From NCBI RefSeq assembly GCF_003730195.1, contig NZ_QWGG01000007.1:124001-188000 (forward strand): a stretch of 64,000 nucleotides of DNA. The letters run 5' to 3'. The notes under the pieces were generated by a model that was given only the letters and a program-made list of their open reading frames with translations, did not search any database and was not told the DNA's origin. This DNA comes from Halosimplex salinum (GTDB lineage: Archaea > Halobacteriota > Halobacteria > Halobacteriales > Haloarculaceae). Below are positions 1 to 9,010 of this stretch, one piece after another; position 1 is the first letter of the stretch, and each line of letters starts with the position of its first letter. A program made the position numbers and the translations under genes.

Positions 1-1287
1 CAGGTCGACCGGCGGACCCGTCGCTGGACCGGCGTCACCGGTCTGGGCCTGCTCTGCGTCGGATTCGGCCTGTGGGCGGGGTACACCGCGGTACCGCCGT
101 CGCTGGTCGTCGCCGCCGCAGTCGCCGTCGGCGCCGCCGGCTACGTCTACCTCTCCTCGCCGCCGCCGGTTTCCCTCGCCGTCGAGCGGGACCTCTCGCC
201 GGCCGACCCGGCGCCGGGCGAGTCGGTGACGGTCACCGTCACCGTCACCAACGAGAGCGACGACTTCCTGCCGGACCTGCGGCTGGTCGACGGCGTCCCC
301 GCGGCCGTCCGCGTCGTCGACGGGTCGCCCCGCTTCGCCACCGCCCTCCGCGGCGGCGAGTCGGTCCGCTTCTCCTACACCGTCGAGGCGGTCCGAGGCG
401 ACCATCCCTTCGAACCGGTCCACGTCGTCGCCCGCGACTTCAGCGGCGCGCTCGAACGCGAGCGCCACGTCGCCGCGGACTCGGGCGTCGCCCTCGCGTG
501 CGCGCTCGACCTCGCCGCGGACGAGTCGGTCCCGGTCCACCCCCAGACGGCCCGGCGAGTGGGTCGAGTCGTCACGGACACGGGCGGGAGCGGTCTCGAA
601 CTCCACTCGGTGCGCGAGTACCGGCGCGGCGACCCGATGAACCGCATCGACTGGAACCGCGTCGCGACCACCGGCGAGTTCGCCACGCTCCGCTTCCGCG
701 AGGAGCACGCCGCGACGGTCGTCGTCCTCGTGGACGCTCGCGACGAGGCCTACGTCGCCCCGCGGATCGACGCGAAGTCGGCGGTCGACCACGCGGTCGA
801 GGCGGCGGACGTGCTCGTCGCGTCGCTCGTCGGCGCGGGCGATTCGGTCGGGCTGGCCGCGCTCTCGCCGGAGTGGTGCTGGCTGGAGCCCCGCGGCGGC
901 GCCGGGCAGGCCGCCCGCGCCCGTCACTGTCTCGAGACCCATCCCGCCTTCGACGGCCGACGGCCCGCGGGCGCGTTCCACGGCGAGACCCAGGAGCGGC
1001 GCCTCCGACGTGAACTCCCCGGCGACGCCCAGCTCGTCCTCTGCTCGCCGCTGTGTGACGACGCCGCCGTCGCCATCGCCCGACAGCTCCACGCCCGCGG
1101 CTTCCCCGTCACCGTCGTCAGCCCCGACGTGACCGCCCACGCGTCCACGGGCCAGCGCCTCGCGGCCGTCGAACGCGCGATCCGTCTCTCCGACCTGCGC
1201 CGCTCGGGCGTGCGCGTCGTCGACTGGGACACCGACCAACCGGTGGAGGCGGCCATCGACGCCGCCCGCAGGCGGTGGTCGGCGTGA
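1..1287 (+). CDS. DUF58 family protein, 5' end cut by window edge
   Basis: The frame is open from base 1, so the true start lies outside the window. The visible part opens with two hydrophobic segments (bases about 37-165), followed by a repetitive beta-rich stretch (TVTVTVTNESDD) and then the DUF58 core with REYRRGDPMNRIDW, the family's usual arginine/GD/DW signature. A vWA-like C-terminal half contains VVVLVDARDEA. DUF58 proteins are membrane-anchored partners of MoxR AAA+ ATPases; a MoxR gene lies 1.4 kb away on the other strand (2673-3620). The gene overlaps the next one by 4 nt (GTGA), which points to translational coupling. The family call is solid; the cellular role is not known. Confidence 0.88.
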   Translation, partial: QVDRRTRRWTGVTGLGLLCVGFGLWAGYTAVPPSLVVAAAVAVGAAGYVYLSSPPPVSLAVERDLSPADPAPGESVTVTVTVTNESDDFLPDLRLVDGVPAAVRVVDGSPRFATALRGGESVRFSYTVEAVRGDHPFEPVHVVARDFSGALERERHVAADSGVALACALDLAADESVPVHPQTARRVGRVVTDTGGSGLELHSVREYRRGDPMNRIDWNRVATTGEFATLRFREEHAATVVVLVDARDEAYVAPRIDAKSAVDHAVEAADVLVASLVGAGDSVGLAALSPEWCWLEPRGGAGQAARARHCLETHPAFDGRRPAGAFHGETQERRLRRELPGDAQLVLCSPLCDDAAVAIARQLHARGFPVTVVSPDVTAHASTGQRLAAVERAIRLSDLRRSGVRVVDWDTDQPVEAAIDAARRRWSA

Positions 1288-1775
1288 GCGTCGTCCGTCG
1301 CCCCGCCCGGGACTCCGTCTGGATCGCCGTCGCCCCGGGGGCGGTCGCGGTGCTGGGACTGGCCGTCGACCTCGTCGCCCTCGCCGTCGCGTTCGTCGGC
1401 CTCGCGGTCGTCTGGGCCGCGACCGACCGATCCTCCCGGCTCGGCGTCACGGCGGGGAGCGGCGCGATGTTCGCCGCGCTCTGTTACGCGGGTATCCGCG
1501 GCGCATCGCCGGCGCTCCTGCTCGTCGTGACCGCCGGCACCGTCGTCACCTGGACCACCGCCCAGCACGTCGTCGGCCTCGCGGACCACCTGGGTCGGGA
1601 CGCGCCCGTCCGCCGGTCCGTCCTCGTCCACGCGAGCGGCGCGTCGATCACGACGCTTCTCGCCGGCGCGCTGACCCTGGGCGTCTACCGGTCGGTCACC
1701 GCCTCGTTCCCCCCGAGCGTCCTCGTCTTCCTGCTGGTCGGGAGCGCGCTCCTCCTGTACGCGCTCGAACCGTGA
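1284..1775 (+). CDS. Integral membrane protein downstream of DUF58 (DUF7519-like)
   Basis: This is a 163-residue protein with about four to five hydrophobic segments and no soluble domain. GTG at 1284 is chosen because it overlaps the DUF58 stop (GTGA); another in-frame GTG lies at 1275. Haloarchaeal DUF58 genes are often followed by a small membrane protein of this kind, so it probably belongs to the MoxR/DUF58 envelope system. The DUF7519 label is from memory and moderately sure. No catalytic motif is visible. Confidence 0.7.
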   Translation: MSVVRRPARDSVWIAVAPGAVAVLGLAVDLVALAVAFVGLAVVWAATDRSSRLGVTAGSGAMFAALCYAGIRGASPALLLVVTAGTVVTWTTAQHVVGLADHLGRDAPVRRSVLVHASGASITTLLAGALTLGVYRSVTASFPPSVLVFLLVGSALLLYALEP

Positions 1776-1849
1776 GCGGGCGCGGCCCCGCGTGACGGTC
1801 GGCTGATCGCGGGGAAACCCACATATCGTCGGCCGCCGTCGATTACGAT

Positions 1850-2224
1850 ATGGGATCTACCGACAGACCGACGGTCGAAGACGTGATGTCAACGCCACTC
1901 GAGACGATTTCGGCCGACGCGACGGTGATGGAGGCCGCACAGCGGATGCGAGACATGGAGATCAACGCGCTGGTCGTGCTGACCACGCCGCGGGCGATAA
2001 TCAGTAGCACGGACGTGCTCGGCGCCGTCGCGGAGGGCCACGACATCACGGACCTGGCGGTGTCGGAGGTGATGACGACCGACGTCGAGACGGCGACGCC
2101 GGACCTCTACATGGAGGAGGTCGCCGCGATGATGGAGACCTACGGGATCAAGCACCTCCCGGTCGTCGACGGCGACTACGTCGGGATGGTCTCCTCGACG
2201 GACGTCACCGCGCACCTGTCCTGA
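1850..2224 (+). CDS. CBS-domain pair protein
   Basis: This is a 124-residue cytoplasmic protein made almost only of two CBS motifs. The first runs from VEDVMSTPLETISADATV, the second from VSEVMTTDVETATPD, and each ends with a VVSSTDV-like strand (IISSTDVLGAV, MVSSTDVTAHL). Stand-alone CBS pairs bind adenine nucleotides or similar ligands and act as energy or ion sensors. A TATA-like acatatc lies about 27 nt upstream of the ATG, so the mRNA is probably leaderless. The target of regulation cannot be told from its neighbours. Confidence 0.9.
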   Translation: MGSTDRPTVEDVMSTPLETISADATVMEAAQRMRDMEINALVVLTTPRAIISSTDVLGAVAEGHDITDLAVSEVMTTDVETATPDLYMEEVAAMMETYGIKHLPVVDGDYVGMVSSTDVTAHLS

Positions 2225-2309
2225 ACTGGCTCACGGGACTGGACCGGGGCGCCGTCGCCCTGTCATATGCAAGGTGAAGGAAGTTGCGCGGAGGGACCCG
2301 ATCGAACGT

Positions 2310-2666
2310 ATGTCCGAGAGCGACGACGACGACCACGAGATGGGCGTCGAGTTCGGGTCCATCGAACACGTCTTCGAGGCGGTCTCCTACCCGGTCACTG
2401 CCGAGGAACTCGTCGACCAGTACGGCGACGCGGAGATCGAGCGCACCAGCGCCGACCCAATCTCCATCGCCGACCTCTTCGACGGGATGGGCGACCAGAC
2501 CTTCGAGTCCGACGAGGAACTCCGCCAGGGGATGCTCAACATGATGCCCGCCGAGTCGGTCGGCCGCCAGCACTACTCCGACCGCGGCGGCTCCGACCAG
2601 GACGACGTCGACTCGGAGGAGATGGCGGACGACAACGAACAGCAGATCGAGGACCGCGGCGAGTGA
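2310..2666 (+). CDS. DUF5789-like small acidic protein
   Basis: This is a 118-residue, very acidic protein. The core YPVTAEELVDQYGDAEIER followed by a short helical segment (ISIADLFDGMG) resembles the haloarchaeal DUF5789/DUF2795-type small domain; the C-terminal 40 residues are Asp/Glu-rich and probably disordered. The ATG at 2310 (MSESDDDD) is chosen over the in-frame ATG at 2274 because it begins the usual acidic N-terminus. The function is unknown. Its 3' end faces the moxR gene, 6 bp away. Confidence 0.65.
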   Translation: MSESDDDDHEMGVEFGSIEHVFEAVSYPVTAEELVDQYGDAEIERTSADPISIADLFDGMGDQTFESDEELRQGMLNMMPAESVGRQHYSDRGGSDQDDVDSEEMADDNEQQIEDRGE

Positions 2667-2672
2667 CCGCCT

Positions 2673-3620
2673 TCAGACGGTCGGGACGGGCACTTCGTCG
2701 AGGACCGCGTCGACGACCGAGGACTTCTGCACCTCGTCGACGCGGGCGTCGGGCGTGAGGACGACGCGGTGGGCCAGCACCGGCTGGGCGACGCGTTTCA
2801 CGTCGTCGGGGGTGACGTACTCGCGACCGACCATCGCGGCGCGGGCACGGGTCGCCTCCAGCAGTCGCTGGGTCCCGCGGGGCGAGACGCCGACCGCGAC
2901 CCGTCGGTCCTGTCGCGTCGCGCGAGCGATCGACGAGACGTAGGTCACCAGGTCGTCGTCCACGCGGACGGACTCGGGCGCCTCGCGCAGGTCGGTGACG
3001 AGTTGCTGGTCGAGCACCGGCGACACCGACGGGCTCTGCTCGTCGCGGGCGAGCCGTCGATGCAGGAGCTCCTCCTCGCCCTCGTCGTCGGGGTAGCCGA
3101 TGGAGCTCTTGACGAGGAAGCGGTCGACCTGCGCCTCCGGGAGTTCGAAGGTCCCCTCCATCTCGACGGGGTTCTGCGTCGCGAGGACGAAGAAGGGCGA
3201 GGGCAGGTCGTACGTGTCGCCGTCGACGGTGACCTGCTCTTCCTCCATCGCTTCGAGGAGGGCAGACTGGGTCTTCGGGGGCGCGCGGTTGATCTCGTCG
3301 GCCAGCACGACGTTGGCGAACAGCGGGCCCTCGTTGAACTCGAACTCGCGCTCGCGCTCGTTGAACACGTGGGTCCCGGTGATGTCGGCGGGGAGGAGGT
3401 CGGGCGTGAACTGCACGCGGGAGAACTCGAGGCCGAGGGCGGTCGCCATGCTGCGGGCGGTGAGCGTCTTCCCGGTCCCCGGCACGTCCTCCATGAGGAC
3501 GTGGCCGCGGCCGACGAAGCCCAGCAAGACGGTCTCGAGGAACTCGCGGTCGGCGATGACGGCCGAGCCGATCTCGTCGAGAACCCGGTCGCACTCCGCG
3601 CTCGCTTCGGTGACGTCCAT
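2673..3620 (-). CDS. MoxR-family AAA+ ATPase
   Basis: This is a 315-residue ATPase. Walker A is DVPGTGKT (about residues 45-52) and Walker B with sensor context is VVLADEINRAPPKTQ; the AAA_3 core is followed by the C-terminal lid (VSPRGTQRLLEATRA). MoxR ATPases act as chaperones that mature or insert cofactors into envelope or oxidoreductase complexes, generally together with DUF58 and vWA proteins such as the one at the left edge. The ATG at 3620 (MDVTEAS) starts the conserved part; upstream in-frame codons read into the intergenic region and are rejected. The usual moxR-DUF58 order is broken here: the genes lie on opposite strands with two unrelated small genes between. Confidence 0.92.
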   Translation of the reverse strand: MDVTEASAECDRVLDEIGSAVIADREFLETVLLGFVGRGHVLMEDVPGTGKTLTARSMATALGLEFSRVQFTPDLLPADITGTHVFNEREREFEFNEGPLFANVVLADEINRAPPKTQSALLEAMEEEQVTVDGDTYDLPSPFFVLATQNPVEMEGTFELPEAQVDRFLVKSSIGYPDDEGEEELLHRRLARDEQSPSVSPVLDQQLVTDLREAPESVRVDDDLVTYVSSIARATRQDRRVAVGVSPRGTQRLLEATRARAAMVGREYVTPDDVKRVAQPVLAHRVVLTPDARVDEVQKSSVVDAVLDEVPVPTV

Positions 3621-3781
3621 GGGTTCTCGTGAGCCTGCCGACACTTTATCTGTTCGGTTACTCTCGTCGTGGCGACCGCGACGCGCCCGACGACTCCGGT
3701 CCCGCGGCGGGGTGAACCGACCCCCGGTCGCCTCCCGCGGATCGTAACCGATAAACCCGGGATGGGCGTACGACCGAGTGA

Positions 3782-3866
3782 GCCGAGGTAGCCTAGCCTG
3801 GCCAAGGCGCCTGCTTCGAGAGCAGGTCTCCGCAAGGACTCGAGAGTTCAAATCTCTCCCTCGGCG
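3782..3866 (+). tRNA. tRNA-Ser (CGA)
   Basis: This is an 85-nt class II tRNA. The acceptor stem GCCGAGG pairs with CCTCGGC (discriminator G), the anticodon stem CCTGC/GCAGG encloses the loop TTCGAGA with anticodon CGA (Ser, codon UCG), a long variable arm follows, and the T arm is GAGAG-TTCAAAT-CTCTC. CCA is not encoded. A TATA-like gataaac lies about 26-32 bp upstream. No intron is seen. Confidence 0.96.
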
Positions 3867-3873
3867 TTCTTCG
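3845..3873 (+). repeat. Left copy of tRNA-Ser 3'-end repeat (putative att-like site)
   Basis: These 29 nt cover the T loop, the 3' acceptor strand and 7 nt beyond tRNA-Ser. An imperfect direct copy (23 of 29 identical) lies at 6145-6173, exactly 2300 bp away. Identical blocks are agttcaaatc at one end and gttcttcg at the other. Confidence 0.5.
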
Positions 3874-4008
3874 CGCACTGCTCTGCGAGCGACAGCGGTG
3901 CCTGTCTCTCGCTCGGAACGCGGTTCGGAGAGACCGTTTCGTCCACCGGATCGAAATTCGGGTAGCGATCCCTCGAAGCCCGCCACAGTATCACACTAGT
4001 AAGTTATG

Positions 4009-4025
4009 TATACGTGAGACGTATA
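4009..4025 (+). promoter_or_regulatory. Inverted repeat in the promoter of the islet lipoprotein gene
   Basis: TATACGT-GAG-ACGTATA is a perfect 7-bp inverted repeat inside an AT-rich stretch (about 4000-4035) ending 9 bp before the ATG. It overlaps the likely TATA/start region, so it may be an operator. The local base composition differs sharply from the rest of the window. Confidence 0.45.
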
Positions 4026-4034
4026 TAATAATTA

Positions 4035-5831
4035 ATGGATGGAAACACTCGTGCGAATATCGAAGCGGTGGAGACTACCGGCAGGAGCCCTCTGGTGACC
4101 CGTCGAGCGGTCCTCGCAGCCGGTGGCGCTGTCGCACTCGGGAGCCTGGCTGGCTGTACTGCACTCGATGGACTCCTGAACCGAGTCGGCGAGCGAGCGA
4201 TCGGGACCAGGACGGCGTCGCCGGCCGGCTTCTACGCCGGTGGCGAGACAGACGGCGTGACGGCGTACAGAAGCGGCCCGGTCGACGTGCGATTCGTCCC
4301 GCCGACGCTACGGGCGGACTCACGACGCATCGAGATAGACGGCTGGAGCACCACCACGACCACCCAGGCGCAGGACTACAACTCCTCGCGCTCGAACAAA
4401 CCGAGCACGGTCTGGGTGCCCGATCCCCACGACGAGGATTCTGACGGCGACGGTATCGGGTCGCTCGTGACGGTGCTGGACGTGGAGCGGGCGCTCCTGG
4501 TCTACGCCGACGCTGCCATCGCGGCCGTCGATGGTCGCTCGAGCGACGACGCGAAGGCCGCTCTCGACGCGTTCATCGACGCGACGACGACGGTCCGGGA
4601 CGAACTCGAAGGCTGTTCCGCGGAGACCTGCAGTACCGTCTTCGAGCACGCCGACTCGCGGAAGGGACTCGCCCGGGACGCGAGCGACGCTGTGGACGCG
4701 GGCGAGTGGGATCGCGCGAGGAGGTCGCTCCAGCGAGCCCGCCGGATCGTTCGGGGGGATATCGAAGACGTCTTCGCGGACCTGGACAGTGACGGTGACG
4801 GACTCGTAGACGGTACGGAATCCCTCTACGACTACCTCGACGGGGAGCCGACGGTCGGCGAACACTTCGCCGTCAGTCTCCCGGACGCCAGCGTCCGGGG
4901 CGGTGGTCCCGGCCTGGCGGACGAACTCACGCCACAGCGAGTCCTGGACTACTTCACCGGCGAGCGAAACGCCGGCAGCTGTGGGGGGAGCGACAGGGCC
5001 GTCGCCGTCCACCGAGACCTCTCGTGTCGAGACCTCCTCTCGGCGACGCTCACCGCACCCGCCGGGCGTCGCGGCATCGACAAGAAAGATCTCCGCCGGG
5101 GAGTGGTCGCTTTCGAGACGTCGGGGGGCGTCGTCGTCACCGGAGCGACGCCGGCCGCCGCCGACGCGGTGCCGATTCTCGGCGTCGACCCGGACAACAC
5201 CGTCTCGGCGGTCGAATCCCTCGACTCGTGGGGCGAGGACGGAAGCTCGGGCGAGGCGACCCTGTCGCCGGTTCTCGTTCGTCCTGTCCTCGCGACCCCG
5301 GCGGACTGTCCGTGCCCGATGCCGGCGCTGTTCCACGTGCGGCGAATCCGTCACGAGGACCAACTGCTCTTCGTCGGTGGCTGGCACATCGACGACGGTG
5401 CACTCTACGAGAACGCCGCGACGCTGCTGGTCGCCGACGGGCCGAACATCGTCGCGGGCGTCACCGGCTCGGACGTCGAGGACGGCGGGGTCGACCTCCG
5501 GTCGCGCGGAAAGATACGGAAAAAGCCCGGACGGAAGACATACGCGAACATGACGCTCAGCACGCCATACGATCCGGGCGCCGGGCACTTGCCCGCGGGC
5601 GCCCATCCGGTGTGCAGAGACGACGGGGAGCTGTACTGCTGGGGAGTCCAGTCCCGGGAAGCCCTCGCCAGGAACGAGACGGGCGGCTGTCCCGGCGGGG
5701 ACGGCGACGCTCCCGCGTGGTCGGTCGTGACGGCGCTCGATGCACCGGTACTACACCTCGTCGATGCGGCCGATGCATCGAACGACGTGAAGTTCAAGGC
5801 GGGGGCGGAACTGTCGAAAGCGGTCAACTGA
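4035..5831 (+). CDS. Orphan Tat lipoprotein with Ca-binding-like DxDxDG segments
   Basis: This is a 598-residue protein I do not recognise. The N-terminus has a twin-arginine signal (TRRAVLAAGG) and lipobox LAGC, so it should be exported folded and lipid-anchored. A helical region at about residues 150-240 is flanked by two EF-hand-like acidic loops (DEDSDGDGIGS and DLDSDGDGLVDGTES, the second of the thrombospondin-3/dockerin loop type). Beyond that come several Cys motifs, including CSAETC, DCPCPMP and two late CR/CW sites, which may form disulfides. The gene stands alone between tRNA-Ser and an imperfect copy of the tRNA 3' end, with an AT-rich promoter, which suggests acquired DNA. No homologous domain name can be given. 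Confidence 0.8.
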   Translation: MDGNTRANIEAVETTGRSPLVTRRAVLAAGGAVALGSLAGCTALDGLLNRVGERAIGTRTASPAGFYAGGETDGVTAYRSGPVDVRFVPPTLRADSRRIEIDGWSTTTTTQAQDYNSSRSNKPSTVWVPDPHDEDSDGDGIGSLVTVLDVERALLVYADAAIAAVDGRSSDDAKAALDAFIDATTTVRDELEGCSAETCSTVFEHADSRKGLARDASDAVDAGEWDRARRSLQRARRIVRGDIEDVFADLDSDGDGLVDGTESLYDYLDGEPTVGEHFAVSLPDASVRGGGPGLADELTPQRVLDYFTGERNAGSCGGSDRAVAVHRDLSCRDLLSATLTAPAGRRGIDKKDLRRGVVAFETSGGVVVTGATPAAADAVPILGVDPDNTVSAVESLDSWGEDGSSGEATLSPVLVRPVLATPADCPCPMPALFHVRRIRHEDQLLFVGGWHIDDGALYENAATLLVADGPNIVAGVTGSDVEDGGVDLRSRGKIRKKPGRKTYANMTLSTPYDPGAGHLPAGAHPVCRDDGELYCWGVQSREALARNETGGCPGGDGDAPAWSVVTALDAPVLHLVDAADASNDVKFKAGAELSKAVN

Positions 5832-6341
5832 GAGCGCCGGCGTACTCCCGTGACGTCCTCTCCGAGCTTCGTTACAGGAGCGGGGTGACGGTTCGGAAAG
5901 TCTGTACCGCACTGTACGCGCTGTGTCTCCGGATCGACTCGGTGAACATCACCTTCGGCCGATGGAACACTGTGAGTGTCCCGGCACGGCTACCGGGCGA
6001 GTGCTACGAGGGCAACGAGGGTAACGGACACTCGTGATCTGCACGTGCGACCTGTATTCGGCACGACGCTCAAAACCTCTCTCTGACTGAGAGTTTCGAC
6101 GGGGACGAGGGGACGAGTCGCAGCGCGAGCCACCGTCTGGGCGTAGTTCAAATCACCTTCCCGGTGTTCTTCGTCGTTTTCAGCCCGGGAGTGCCCCGTC
6201 GGGTCGCCTGCCGTCCCGGACAGCGCGGCGACGACAACCCGGGCGCGACGGCGAGGGACGCGGCCGCTGACAGCGGCCAATCGCGACGCCCGGTCCCGAC
6301 CCCGCCGTCGGGGACTCGGTCGTCCCGCTGGACGCACGCTG
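5832..6341. other. 510-bp gene-free stretch with degenerate tRNA-end copy
   Basis: I see no convincing gene on either strand. The only recognisable element is the tRNA-Ser 3'-end-like sequence at 6145-6173. A short inverted repeat (ctctctctgactgagag, about 6078-6094) is also present. The remainder is GC-rich and unstructured to the eye. Confidence 0.5.
6145..6173 (+). repeat. Right, degenerate copy of the tRNA-Ser 3'-end repeat
   Basis: It matches 3845-3873 at 23 of 29 positions, with both ends conserved and differences in the middle. It cannot be part of a tRNA gene: the flanking bases do not form T-arm or acceptor stems. It may be a decayed attachment site of the kind left by integration into a tRNA gene. 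Confidence 0.45.
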
Positions 6342-6947
6342 TCAGTCCTCGCCGCCCGTCCCGGGGTTCTGGAGGACGGCGGCGACGATGCCGGCGGTCT
6401 GGCCGAGGCCGACGACGACGATGCCGACCGCGGCCTCGACGGTGGACCCGGCCAGCGCGTACGTGCCGGCGCCGGACAGCGCGAGGATAGCGCCGGCGAG
6501 GTACACTGTACTGAAGGGTTTCTCGACGGGTCCGGCGGTCGCGACGTAGGCCAGCGCCGGGAGGATCATCCAGCCGTACAGCGTCACCGCCAGCGTCGGG
6601 TCCGACCCCGGCGTTATCGCCATGTCGACGGCGCCGACGAGGGTGATCAGGAAGCCGAGCACGAGAACGCCCTGCCAGACGCCCAGGACGGGGCCGGTCA
6701 TCTGCTCGCGAGCGCCGACCGCGAAGGCGCCGAGCAGGACCGTCATCACGCAGAGCGCGACGAAGAGCGCGTGCCGGGAGACGAGCGGGGAGACGTGTGC
6801 GCCCAGCGTGACCAGCCACGCGGCGGGGACGAGCAGTGCGGGAGCGACGTCGGTCAGCGAGCGGCTCACGGCCGTCGATACGGAGAACACCCAGTTCGGC
6901 GTTTCGGTGTCACGCGCGGTCCCCGGCCGAGACCCGGGCGCAGTCAC
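6342..6947 (-). CDS. Polytopic membrane protein coupled to DUF2070 gene
   Basis: This is a 201-residue protein with about six hydrophobic segments and short polar ends; no known domain is recognised. It overlaps the upstream DUF2070 gene by 4 nt (ATGA), so the two are co-transcribed and probably translationally coupled, which suggests that the products work in the same membrane complex. There are no charged catalytic motifs in the loops. Confidence 0.7.
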   Translation of the reverse strand: MTAPGSRPGTARDTETPNWVFSVSTAVSRSLTDVAPALLVPAAWLVTLGAHVSPLVSRHALFVALCVMTVLLGAFAVGAREQMTGPVLGVWQGVLVLGFLITLVGAVDMAITPGSDPTLAVTLYGWMILPALAYVATAGPVEKPFSTVYLAGAILALSGAGTYALAGSTVEAAVGIVVVGLGQTAGIVAAVLQNPGTGGED

Positions 6948-8872
6948 AGGTTCGTGACGAGAAAGAGGAGCGCGGAGACGGCGAGGGCGGCGGTGATGAT
7001 CGCGCCGGCCAGCGGCGCGCCCATCGAGACGGCGGCGTTGGCCGTCGAGGCGAGCATCTCCGTGCGGTCGTTGCCGAAGACGGTCACCTCGGCGCTCTCG
7101 CTCTCCATGCCGGCCTCGACCGGTTCGAGGTCGTCGACCGCCCGGTCGACGAGGTCGGCGATCAGCGCGATCAGGTCCGCCTCGGGGATGGCGTCGCCGA
7201 CCTGGTTCTCGGCCTCCATCGTGTTGACGACGTGGGTGTCGGTGGTCAGCACCTCGAGTCGGTCGACGGCGTCGATGCGGGAGACGATCCGGTCGCGCAG
7301 GCCCGGAACCATGTTGTTGCCGTCGACGAAGATGTACGCGGTCCGCTGTCCCTCCACACCGTCGGACTGCTCCGCAGCCTGAGGTGCCCCCGACTCCGCG
7401 GCGGAACCGGGGACGTCGAAGACCGCGACGCGGATGCCGAGCGGACCGATCCCGTCGACGGGGTCCCAGGGGGTCTCGTCCCAGGCGACGCCGAGTTCGA
7501 ACGGCTGTCGCGTGGCGTTCCCGAGGAGTTCTCCGACCTCGCTGGCGCCGTAGATCATGTCGAACGAGCGCTGGCTCCCGGGGACGACGTGGCCGAGGTC
7601 CTCCCCTTCGAGGCCGTTGTTGCAGTTGTGCGCGTCGGCGAGCATCACGTCGTCGAGGCCGCCGGTGCGGGCCTCGGAGACGGCGGAGAGACCGACGGCG
7701 TACTCAACGTCGTCGGCGAACCCCGGCGCGTAAGTCGAGGTGACGAAGGCGTCGTCGCCGAACGCCTGGCCCGTCAGGGTCGCTTCGCCCTCGTTCACGC
7801 GGACGGACTTCGTGGCGCGGTCGCCGTACTCGATGCGCTGGTATGCGGTGTTGGCGGTGTCGATGACCGTCTCGACCTCGCGTTCGGTGACGAGGTTGAA
7901 GTCGTGGCCGGCAGTGGCGTGGGGCGGGAAGGCGAGGCCGTCGGCCTGTTCGGCGATCCGTCGCGGGAGGTTGCCGCCGCCGATGTCGCCCATGGGTCCG
8001 GGGTGGAGCATCGGGAGGACGAACCGCGCCTTCTCGCCGCCCTCGGGGCGGCGCACGGAGAGGACCGTCACCGGGACGATGGCGTCCTCGCCGATGTCCT
8101 CGAAGAACGTCTCCAGTTCGCGGCTCCCCTCGGCGACGTGGCCGATGAACCCGCGGACGAAGTCGAGGACGCTCACGCCGAGACTGCGCTTCCAGGGCTG
8201 GTCGATCACGGTGAGGAACAGCCACACGCCGGCCGCGTAGATCAGGCAGAGCGCGGCCAGGATGGCGAACTTCCCGGGGTCGACGTACTGCATCTCGGCG
8301 ATGCGCGCGGGCGCCTCGTCGGCCCGGAAGAGGTAGGCGCGGGTGAGAGGGCCACCCCACTCGAGGTAGCGCATCGTCCCGCTGTAGACGAACAGGAGGA
8401 GGGCGGCGCTGACGGTCTGGATGCTCGCGGCCGCGGACGCGACGACGAGTCGCTGGCGCGAGACGGCCATGATGACGAACAGCCGCAGGGCGAAGATGGA
8501 GGCCAGCGCGACCAGCAGCGTGTCGACGACGAACGACTGGCCCAGCGGCGTGAGGACGGATATCACTGCCGCGACCATCACCACCGCTATCGTGACGAGC
8601 TCACACGCCAGCGCGAGGAGCGACGCCTGGTTGCGGGAGAGCTGCCCGCCGAGCTTCCGGTCGACGTACGGCGTGAACACGCTCGCCGCGACGGTCGGCA
8701 GGCCGATGTAGAACACGCCCTCCCAGGCGTCCTCGAACAGGAAGCGGGAGTCGAAGGCCGCGAGGCCGATGACCGCCGCGATCAGCAGGGCGAACCCGAC
8801 GCTGGAGTACCAGCTGGGCGCCCGGAAGACGAACCGCGAGAGACTCGCGAGGTTTCCCTGTGTGGTCGTCAT
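6944..8872 (-). CDS. DUF2070 family membrane protein
   Basis: This is a 642-residue archaeal DUF2070 protein. About seven transmembrane segments fill residues 20-240, a large soluble domain (about 250-610) contains VLPMLHPGPMGDIGGGN and LADAHNCNNGLEG, and one C-terminal membrane anchor follows. The conserved His/Asp/Gly clusters in the soluble part look enzymatic, possibly metal-dependent, but no activity is established for the family. It is the first gene of a two-gene operon. The ATG at 8872 (MTTTQGN) gives the usual family length. Confidence 0.9.
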   Translation of the reverse strand: MTTTQGNLASLSRFVFRAPSWYSSVGFALLIAAVIGLAAFDSRFLFEDAWEGVFYIGLPTVAASVFTPYVDRKLGGQLSRNQASLLALACELVTIAVVMVAAVISVLTPLGQSFVVDTLLVALASIFALRLFVIMAVSRQRLVVASAAASIQTVSAALLLFVYSGTMRYLEWGGPLTRAYLFRADEAPARIAEMQYVDPGKFAILAALCLIYAAGVWLFLTVIDQPWKRSLGVSVLDFVRGFIGHVAEGSRELETFFEDIGEDAIVPVTVLSVRRPEGGEKARFVLPMLHPGPMGDIGGGNLPRRIAEQADGLAFPPHATAGHDFNLVTEREVETVIDTANTAYQRIEYGDRATKSVRVNEGEATLTGQAFGDDAFVTSTYAPGFADDVEYAVGLSAVSEARTGGLDDVMLADAHNCNNGLEGEDLGHVVPGSQRSFDMIYGASEVGELLGNATRQPFELGVAWDETPWDPVDGIGPLGIRVAVFDVPGSAAESGAPQAAEQSDGVEGQRTAYIFVDGNNMVPGLRDRIVSRIDAVDRLEVLTTDTHVVNTMEAENQVGDAIPEADLIALIADLVDRAVDDLEPVEAGMESESAEVTVFGNDRTEMLASTANAAVSMGAPLAGAIITAALAVSALLFLVTNL

Positions 8873-9010
8873 ACCTATCGTTGTACTTCGATGAACGCAC
8901 GGCTACTTTAAACGTGTGAGTCACGTCAGACGCCCGTCAGCCCGCGAGAGGGGCGCAGAACTGCGAAGATTCCTCCCTGTGAAGCGGGACAGTCGTCGTC
9001 GACGGACGCG

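Noticed and set aside
226-1287. DUF58 start at ATG/GTG near 226
   Set aside because: The same frame is open to base 1 and codes two membrane helices that belong to DUF58 proteins, so the gene is cut by the edge.
6145-6173. A second, degenerate tRNA gene
   Set aside because: Only the T-loop and 3' end are alike; no anticodon arm, D arm or pairing acceptor strand is found upstream, so it is treated as a repeat.
6836-8911. 691-codon frame antisense to the DUF2070 gene
   Set aside because: The DUF2070 family match on the other strand is clear, and the antisense frame has the composition of a shadow.
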